From Clostridia bacterium (lineage in GTDB: Bacteria; Bacillota; Clostridia; UBA1381; UBA9506), in assembly GCA_017416855.1 (NCBI GenBank), contig JAFQAZ010000010.1, positions 26,476-90,475 of the forward strand: DNA of 64,000 nucleotides. Reading direction: 5' to 3'. A model generated the notes under the pieces. The model saw nothing but the letters and a program-made list of their open reading frames with translations, made no database searches and was not told where the DNA came from. Positions 60,873-64,000 of this stretch are shown one piece after another. The stretch's first letter is position 1; every line of letters begins with the position of its first letter. The position numbers and the translations under genes are program-made.

Positions 60873-62657
60873 ATGATTATTCATGTTAATGCAGCTGACA
60901 CTACGGGTGCTCAGGTAGCAACTCCGGCAGAGGCACTTGAAAAACTGCGCAAATCAACCGGAGAAAAGAAAATGATTATTCACAGTGGCGTATATTACGG
61001 AACAAGTCTTTCTTTAACAGAAGAGGACAACGGCTTGATTATTGAAGGAAGCAAACAGGGTCGCGGGGTTCTGTCCGGCGGTATTCCGGTGAGAAATTGG
61101 CTTGTCGATCCGGAAACAGGTTGGTTTTACACGGACATTCCGCAGGTGAACGGTCAGCAGGTAGACTTTCGCTTGTTACTCACGGAAAATGGGGATTACC
61201 TCAAAAAAGCCCGCTATCCTTTAGAAGGCGAGTTAACGCATTGCACTATCTTTGACAAATTAGAATGGCGCGGCTCCTGCTATGGCGGATGGGGACGGAT
61301 GCTCACACGCGAGGAACTGGATCATTTTGTCTATGATCCCAAGGATTTTTCAGATGATTTTGTATATGAAAACGCAGAAGTGCAGGTGTACCATTCCTGG
61401 AATGAATCCTACACAAGTGTTGTGGGAATGGATCGGGAAACCCATACATTTTATCTTGATCCGCCCTGCGGACATCCGCCGGGTTCTTTTGGTCATCGGG
61501 AATACATTGTTTACAATACAGTTGAGGGTATGACAGAAGACGGCAGATGGTATCGTGATAAGAAAAATGGTAAGATTTATTACAGGCCTTATCCTGATGA
61601 AAAAGTTGAGGATTTCTGTGCTATTGTGCCCCTGACAAAAACGGTGATTGCTTTTTCGGAGGGTTGTAAGGATATAACCATTCGGGATATTGATATAACG
61701 GCCGCAACCACGCCGGTGGTTACAGATGTTTTTTCAACGGAAGTTATGCGCGGTGCCGGAGGGTTTATCTCTTTAGAACAATTTGGCGCTATTCAGGGCG
61801 AGGGCGTGTCCGGCATTTTGCTTGAAAATATCAGTATTTATAAAACAGGCGGTTTAGGTATCAAATTAAAGGGTGAGGACATCTATATTCGCGGTGCACA
61901 AATCAGCGAATGTGGAGCCGGTGGCGTTGCACTCACAATTAATACCCCCATTCCCGAAAATCCTTCGGAGGAAACATGGGCTACCTGGCCTTGTGTAGAA
62001 GGTTGCCGCATTGAACGAATTGGTATGGATTATTATAGTGCAGCAGCCATTTTCATCGATAATGCCGTAGCACGTAAGAATTACATTGCCGAAACACCTT
62101 ATTCCGGCATTGTAGCTTATGGCGATAATCTTTTGATAGAAGAAAATATTGTGCTGAATCCCATGCAAAAGTTAAATGATGGTGCCGGAATCTATAAGCT
62201 TTTGGATAAAAACGGCACCATCAGAAACAATTTTGTACAGAGAATTGATACCGGCAAGAAATACATTAACTGTAAAGGTCTGTATCTGGACGCTCCGGGG
62301 GTTGGGTTCAAAGTATATGGCAATGTGGTCAAAGGTCTGTTCTACCCCTTCCATCATCATATTGGTGAGCCAGGCACTGTTTGGCATGACAATTATTTTG
62401 AAAAAGAAGGCGATATGATGCCTACTCTGCACCGTACAGAGGGTGCTCATCTGGTTAACAATGTGTTTAAATGCACCGGCACACTGCATTTTCAGGCACC
62501 TATAGAAGGAATTGCCGAATTTCGTGGTAATGTACTCCGTCACGGCGGCGAAGCCGTTATCTATACCGAAACGCATGGCAAAGTCAACGAGGTTACGCAG
62601 CCACCCTGCACATTTGAAGCGGATGACAGTAACAGTATTGAGAGGATTATACCGTAA
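60873..62657 (+). CDS. GH141-like right-handed beta-helix protein
   Basis: 594 residues, no signal peptide. The N-terminal part (GGIPVRNWLVDPETGWFYTDIP near 75, then LLLTENGDYLKKARYP) is the pattern found before the helix in GH141 and related CAZymes. Residues ~270-540 are a parallel beta-helix with repeated turns (GCKDITIRDIDITA, ISGILLENISIYKTG, NAVARKNYIAETPYSGIVAYGDN). The GH141 family includes an alpha-L-fucosidase acting on rhamnogalacturonan II; this assignment is by pattern only, and a lyase-like or other beta-helix activity is possible. Followed by an MFS porter whose ATG overlaps the stop by one base, so enzyme and importer are coupled. Its promoter carries the 38-bp operator-like element. 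Confidence 0.78.
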   Translation: MIIHVNAADTTGAQVATPAEALEKLRKSTGEKKMIIHSGVYYGTSLSLTEEDNGLIIEGSKQGRGVLSGGIPVRNWLVDPETGWFYTDIPQVNGQQVDFRLLLTENGDYLKKARYPLEGELTHCTIFDKLEWRGSCYGGWGRMLTREELDHFVYDPKDFSDDFVYENAEVQVYHSWNESYTSVVGMDRETHTFYLDPPCGHPPGSFGHREYIVYNTVEGMTEDGRWYRDKKNGKIYYRPYPDEKVEDFCAIVPLTKTVIAFSEGCKDITIRDIDITAATTPVVTDVFSTEVMRGAGGFISLEQFGAIQGEGVSGILLENISIYKTGGLGIKLKGEDIYIRGAQISECGAGGVALTINTPIPENPSEETWATWPCVEGCRIERIGMDYYSAAAIFIDNAVARKNYIAETPYSGIVAYGDNLLIEENIVLNPMQKLNDGAGIYKLLDKNGTIRNNFVQRIDTGKKYINCKGLYLDAPGVGFKVYGNVVKGLFYPFHHHIGEPGTVWHDNYFEKEGDMMPTLHRTEGAHLVNNVFKCTGTLHFQAPIEGIAEFRGNVLRHGGEAVIYTETHGKVNEVTQPPCTFEADDSNSIERIIP

Positions 62658-63829
62658 TGGGACGTGAGAAAGTTTTCTCTGACGGATGCAGCAGGGGTGT
62701 GTTATATATCTCTAATGCACTTTTATATGGGTTTACAGGGCTTTATTACTGTTTTATTCAGTTGTATCTTTATAATGAAACGCCACATTCTTCCGCATAT
62801 ATAGGGATTTTGTTATCCATCCCTCAGGCGGTGGCTATATTCGCTCCCTTATTCTGGGGCGTGTGCGCGGACAAAGCACGGTATAAAAAAACGGTGCTGT
62901 TAATTATTGTGGCAGGGGCAACACTATTTTACAGCGCTGTGCCGTGGAACGATAATTTCTGGTGGCTCTGTTTTGCTATGGGCGGCACTATGTTTTTCTT
63001 GTCTGCACTTGGAAGCTTGCTGGATGTGATCAGCATGGAAACAGCAAACGAAGCGAAAATACGTTATGGTCCGATGCGACTGATGGGAATGCTGGGGTAT
63101 GGTTTTGTATCCTTCGGTCTGTCCTTTCTGATTGCCGATAATCTGCACGTGGTGTTTAAAGTTTGTTCGGTTATGGGGGTACTATGCTGCATTTGCGTTG
63201 GGATAATGCCCAATGTGAAAGGACACGCCCATGCGAAAAAGATGCATTTTGCGCCCTTGCTGAAGGGGACAGAACTGTTGGCACTCATTGGGATTTTAGC
63301 AACAGCACAGTTTGCTTACGGATATTATCTCAATTTTTTTCCATCTTATCTGACTCATGAGCTTGCGGCACCTACATGGTTGTGGGGTACCAATGTACTG
63401 ATTACCACCTTAAGTGAAGCACCCTTCTATTTGTGCTTTGACATGATATTTGCCCGTTTTGGAATGAAAAAAATCCTTCCCGTCATAATCGTTGCTACCG
63501 TTGTGCGTTACTTGCTTTTAGCAGTGTTTACACAGTTTGCAGGGATTCTGATTATAGGTCTTCTGACAGGTTTTTTGAGTGCTTCGCTTTTGTACAGTGT
63601 GAATTATTATGTCAATCAAAGCATAACACCATCGCTACGTGCTTCAGCACAAACTCTTGTGTACGCTGTAGGCTTAGGAGTTCCGCGAATGTTGTCGGGA
63701 CTTTTAGGGGGTGTGATGACGGAAAATTTGGGTACAAATTATTCTTTGGTTGTTTGTGCCGCAGTGGCATCCGGCGGATTGCTATTGTACCTTTTGTTCT
63801 TCTTAAGGAAAGGGAAAAGGTTATTTTAA
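62657..63829 (+). CDS. MFS sugar transporter (LacY/oligosaccharide:H+ symporter type)
   Basis: 390 residues with twelve hydrophobic segments, beginning with GVLYISNALLYGFTGLYYCFIQLYL. PLFWGVCADKARYKK around 70 is the MFS loop 2-3 motif (WGxxxDKxxxKK). The overall pattern fits MFS_1-like porters that resemble LacY, used for small oligosaccharides or free sugars. Co-translated with the GH141-like enzyme, so it probably imports the substrate or a product such as a di- or trisaccharide. After its stop the same frame continues as a decayed SGNH-like remnant. Confidence 0.9.
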   Translation: MGREKVFSDGCSRGVLYISNALLYGFTGLYYCFIQLYLYNETPHSSAYIGILLSIPQAVAIFAPLFWGVCADKARYKKTVLLIIVAGATLFYSAVPWNDNFWWLCFAMGGTMFFLSALGSLLDVISMETANEAKIRYGPMRLMGMLGYGFVSFGLSFLIADNLHVVFKVCSVMGVLCCICVGIMPNVKGHAHAKKMHFAPLLKGTELLALIGILATAQFAYGYYLNFFPSYLTHELAAPTWLWGTNVLITTLSEAPFYLCFDMIFARFGMKKILPVIIVATVVRYLLLAVFTQFAGILIIGLLTGFLSASLLYSVNYYVNQSITPSLRASAQTLVYAVGLGVPRMLSGLLGGVMTENLGTNYSLVVCAAVASGGLLLYLLFFLRKGKRLF

Positions 63830-63964
63830 GGGAAAAGTGATGGTATATTCTCCTTGGTTGGAACGAATTATTGGAAAACGAGCGGCGTGCATCCTTCTTT
63901 TGAAGGAAATATGCAAATTGCCGATGCGGTATACCGGAATGCGGTAAAAAGTTTTAAGAAATAA
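63830..63964 (+). pseudogene. Decayed C-terminal fragment of an SGNH hydrolase
   Basis: Directly after the MFS stop codon the same frame stays open for 44 codons to a TAA at 63962-63964. It encodes NYWKTSGVHPSFEGNMQIAD, followed by AVYRNAVKSFKK. (D)GVHPSxxGxxxIA is the block-V pattern of SGNH hydrolases, here with Ser in place of the catalytic Asp. No start codon or ribosome binding site fits, and the rest of the gene is missing, so this looks like the relic of a lost esterase gene. Read-through past the MFS stop cannot be excluded. Confidence 0.55.
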
Positions 63965-64000
63965 TTATCAACATAAGAAAAGCGCAGCATTTCTTATCAA

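Noticed and set aside
1..64000. CRISPR array, prophage or insertion sequence
   Set aside because: No regular repeat-spacer structure, transposase, integrase or phage structural gene was seen in the window.

Overview
The window is AT-rich chromosomal DNA from a Gram-positive member of the Bacillota, most likely a gut-type Clostridia. The grounds are AGGAGG-like ribosome binding sites, TTGACA/TATAAT promoters with 17-bp spacers, hairpin-plus-T terminators, S-layer homology (SLH) proteins, YesM/YesN-type two-component regulation and an LplABC-type sugar importer. The density of pectin-related functions recalls pectin specialists such as Monoglobus, but that placement is only a guess.

Region 1 (1-9.3 kb) is core metabolism. 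It holds the tail of an MsmX/UgpC-type sugar-ABC ATPase, then a tight operon pyrK-pyrD-pgi-thrC-prmA. tRNA-Val(GAC), an XRE repressor, a small zinc-ribbon protein, citrate synthase (minus strand) and tRNA-Met(CAT) follow. Most transcription units here have clean promoters and terminators, several of the terminators shared between converging genes. A roughly 320-bp gene-free stretch with several inverted repeats closes the region.

Region 2 (9.3-16.4 kb) has a minus-strand trio (creatinase-like M24 protein, phosphotriesterase-family hydrolase, TIM-barrel protein of unknown function). Opposite it lie two AraC regulators and the L-rhamnose genes rhaA and rhaD. No rhamnulokinase is present in the window.

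Region 3 (16.5-29.9 kb, minus strand) is a long cytoplasmic glycan operon: three Gfo/Idh/MocA-type proteins, a GH29 alpha-L-fucosidase, a sugar-phosphate isomerase-like protein, an unusual 874-residue putative glycosidase and an ADP-ribosylglycohydrolase-family protein. Upstream of it lie an AraC/cupin regulator and a YesM/YesN sensor-regulator pair.

Region 4 (30-52.3 kb, plus strand) starts with a GH2 enzyme and an LplB/LplC/lipoprotein sugar importer. The two units carry nearly identical ~90-bp upstream regions. Six exported proteins follow: three with SLH domains, two LamG/Ig-like proteins related by a recent duplication (one ending in a DUF4886 SGNH-like domain), and a secreted paralogue of the first SLH protein.

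Region 5 (52.3-64 kb, plus strand) encodes more cytoplasmic glycan tools: a GH28 polygalacturonase-family protein, an alpha/beta esterase, a CapA-like phosphoesterase, an 885-residue orphan glycosidase-like protein, an SGNH esterase, a GH141-like beta-helix protein and an MFS sugar porter. It also has an unusual regulator that joins a LacI-type sensor to a C-terminal LuxR-like helix-turn-helix. Two promoters here share a 38-bp upstream element. A decayed SGNH remnant ends the window.

Together regions 2-5 look like one system for capturing, importing and dismantling a branched, acetylated, rhamnose- and fucose-bearing pectic glycan (rhamnogalacturonan-like). Binding and first cleavage would occur at the S-layer, and most debranching in the cytoplasm. 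The substrate assignment is inference from gene content.
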